The notes below the pieces were generated by a model. That model worked only from the letters and a program-made list of their open reading frames with translations, searched no databases and was not told the origin of the DNA. The position numbers were made by a program, and so were the translations under genes. A stretch of 33,434 bases of DNA from Chitinophagaceae bacterium (GTDB lineage: Bacteria > Bacteroidota > Bacteroidia > Chitinophagales > Chitinophagaceae), in assembly GCA_947452925.1 (NCBI GenBank), contig CANGFK010000008.1, forward strand, positions 1-33,434. The letters are read 5' to 3'. Below, in pieces: positions 32,535 through 33,434 of this stretch (positions are counted from its first letter, which is position 1; the number at the start of each line of letters is the position of its first letter).

Positions 32535-33434
32535 ATGACCAATGCGGCGATTGCAGATAATTTCTCCCTCTTGGGAAAATTAATGGATATACATGGAGAG
32601 AATAGCTTTAAAACTAAAACATACTCTATTGCAGCATTTACTATCGAAAAACTACCAACAGAGTTGAAGGATCTTCCTCAAGATAAAATATTTGGACTAA
32701 GAGGTATTGGCGATGCAATTGGAAAGAAGATAATTACTCAATTGGAAACAGGTCAGTTGCCCCAATTAAATGAATACATTGCCAATACACCTGCTGGTAT
32801 TTTGGAAATGTTACAATTAAAGGGATTGGGTCCTAAGAAGATTTTTACTGTATGGAAAGAACTCGGCATCGAAACAATTGGAGAGTTACTGTATGCTTGC
32901 GAAGAAAACAGACTTACACTTTATAAAGGCTTTGGCGAGAAAACCCAACAAAATGTAAAGGAAGCTATCCTGTTTTATATGGGCTCTCAGGGAAGTTATT
33001 TGTACCAGCAAATTGAGAATTTTGCAATCAATGTAGAGGCAAAGCTGAAAGCATTATTTAAAAATCCGCAGTTTTATATTACTGGTCAGTTCAGGAGACA
33101 AATGGAGGTGATAGATAAACTGGATTGGGTTACTACAACACCTAAAAATACAATTTCTTCTTTCTTTACAAGTAATGGATATACTTTGGTAGGTGATGCA
33201 GCTAATTATGTTTCTGTTGTGGGTCGGGAGAATGTGAAGCTAGGATTTTATTCTGTTGAGGCTGGTGCAATTTCTAAGCAATTGTTTGAAACTAGTTGTA
33301 GTGATGCTTTTTTAGAAGCTTGGAAAACAACTATCGGGCTTAATGAAACCACTTATCCATCAGAAGAAGCCATCTTCTCTTCCAATAATATTGCCTTCAT
33401 CCCACCTAGTTTGCGTGAAGATGCTTCTGTTATC
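32535..33434 (+). CDS. PolX-family DNA polymerase-like protein, N-terminal part (cut by window end)
   Basis: The frame is open from ATG 32535 to the last base and gives 300 residues. Helix-hairpin-helix units appear at about 54-72 (LRGIGDAIGKKI), 95-112 (LKGLGPKKIFTVW) and 130-147 (LYKGFGEKTQQNV), as in bacterial PolX. The nucleotidyl-transferase signature at 184-200 reads GQFRRQMEVIDKLDWVT. Compared with the PolX consensus (G-S/G-[LFY]-x-R-[GE]...x-D-[LIVM]-D), the Ser/Gly is Gln185 and the first metal-binding Asp is Lys195, while Asp197 remains. The polymerase site may be weak or dead. Full-length relatives have a C-terminal PHP domain that would lie beyond the window. Confidence 0.85.
   Translation, partial: MTNAAIADNFSLLGKLMDIHGENSFKTKTYSIAAFTIEKLPTELKDLPQDKIFGLRGIGDAIGKKIITQLETGQLPQLNEYIANTPAGILEMLQLKGLGPKKIFTVWKELGIETIGELLYACEENRLTLYKGFGEKTQQNVKEAILFYMGSQGSYLYQQIENFAINVEAKLKALFKNPQFYITGQFRRQMEVIDKLDWVTTTPKNTISSFFTSNGYTLVGDAANYVSVVGRENVKLGFYSVEAGAISKQLFETSCSDAFLEAWKTTIGLNETTYPSEEAIFSSNNIAFIPPSLREDASVI

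Noticed and set aside
1..33434. tRNA or rRNA genes, integrase or transposase genes, attachment sites
   Set aside because: I looked for tRNA T-arm words and transposase motifs on both strands and saw none; small or unusual RNAs cannot be excluded by eye.

Overview
The window reads as chromosomal DNA of a member of the Bacteroidota, most likely the Chitinophagaceae or a close relative. Reasons: Bacteroidota-only families (TIGR02757/DUF2400, IPExxxVDY, PKD-domain lipoproteins with long Ser/Thr/Asn-rich repeats), no Shine-Dalgarno pattern in front of genes, several -7 elements of the Bacteroidota type TAnnTTTG, and moderately low G+C. The family assignments come from motifs read by eye; no search was run.

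Layout. 1-2017: the tail of an Ig-like surface protein, a TIGR02757 gene with a small partner, and a convergent outer-membrane-type protein. 2200-5017: a small secreted acidic protein, a SulP anion transporter and a beta-carbonic anhydrase (a likely bicarbonate uptake/hydration pair), closed by a strong terminator. 5053-8107: a 21-bp tandem array, a UvrD/PcrA helicase and a small toxin-like protein. 8207-10533: IPExxxVDY protein, S4 RNA-binding protein, TonB-C protein and trmD, with a second 21-bp array. 10648-15173 (minus strand): a GH3 glycosidase, an AT-rich two-gene unit with an ADP-ribosyltransferase and an unknown partner, and a TPR lipoprotein. 15325-18209: a 42-bp (2 x 21) array followed by two large unrecognised proteins. 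18463-20016: small protein, secreted cyclophilin, gcvH. 20276-25562: a GltD-like NAD(P)H/Fe-S oxidoreductase and a pyruvate:ferredoxin oxidoreductase. 25707-27106: AT-rich unknown gene, hairpins and a fourth 20/21-bp array. 27107-28916: membrane-anchored J-domain protein, PP2C phosphatase, DUF2892 protein. 29024-31622: two paralogous PKD lipoproteins. 31747-33434: rplU-rpmA and the N-terminal 300 residues of a PolX-family protein cut by the window end.

Working together. SulP plus carbonic anhydrase supply bicarbonate. The GltD-like flavoprotein beside PFOR can link pyruvate oxidation, ferredoxin and NAD(P)H. The ribosomal protein pair, trmD and the S4 protein are translation housekeeping.

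The strongest unexplained signal is a set of four intergenic tandem arrays with unrelated sequences but the same unit length (21 bp, or 2 x 21), each upstream of a plus-strand gene. The longest regular one (5053-5272) keeps exact 21-bp spacing over ten intervals yet has stop codons in all six frames, so it is unlikely to be protein-coding. Other points of interest are the ADP-ribosyltransferase unit, a PolX-type domain with a damaged catalytic signature, apparently leaderless promoters, and a family of inverted CCACAxAG-type repeats.
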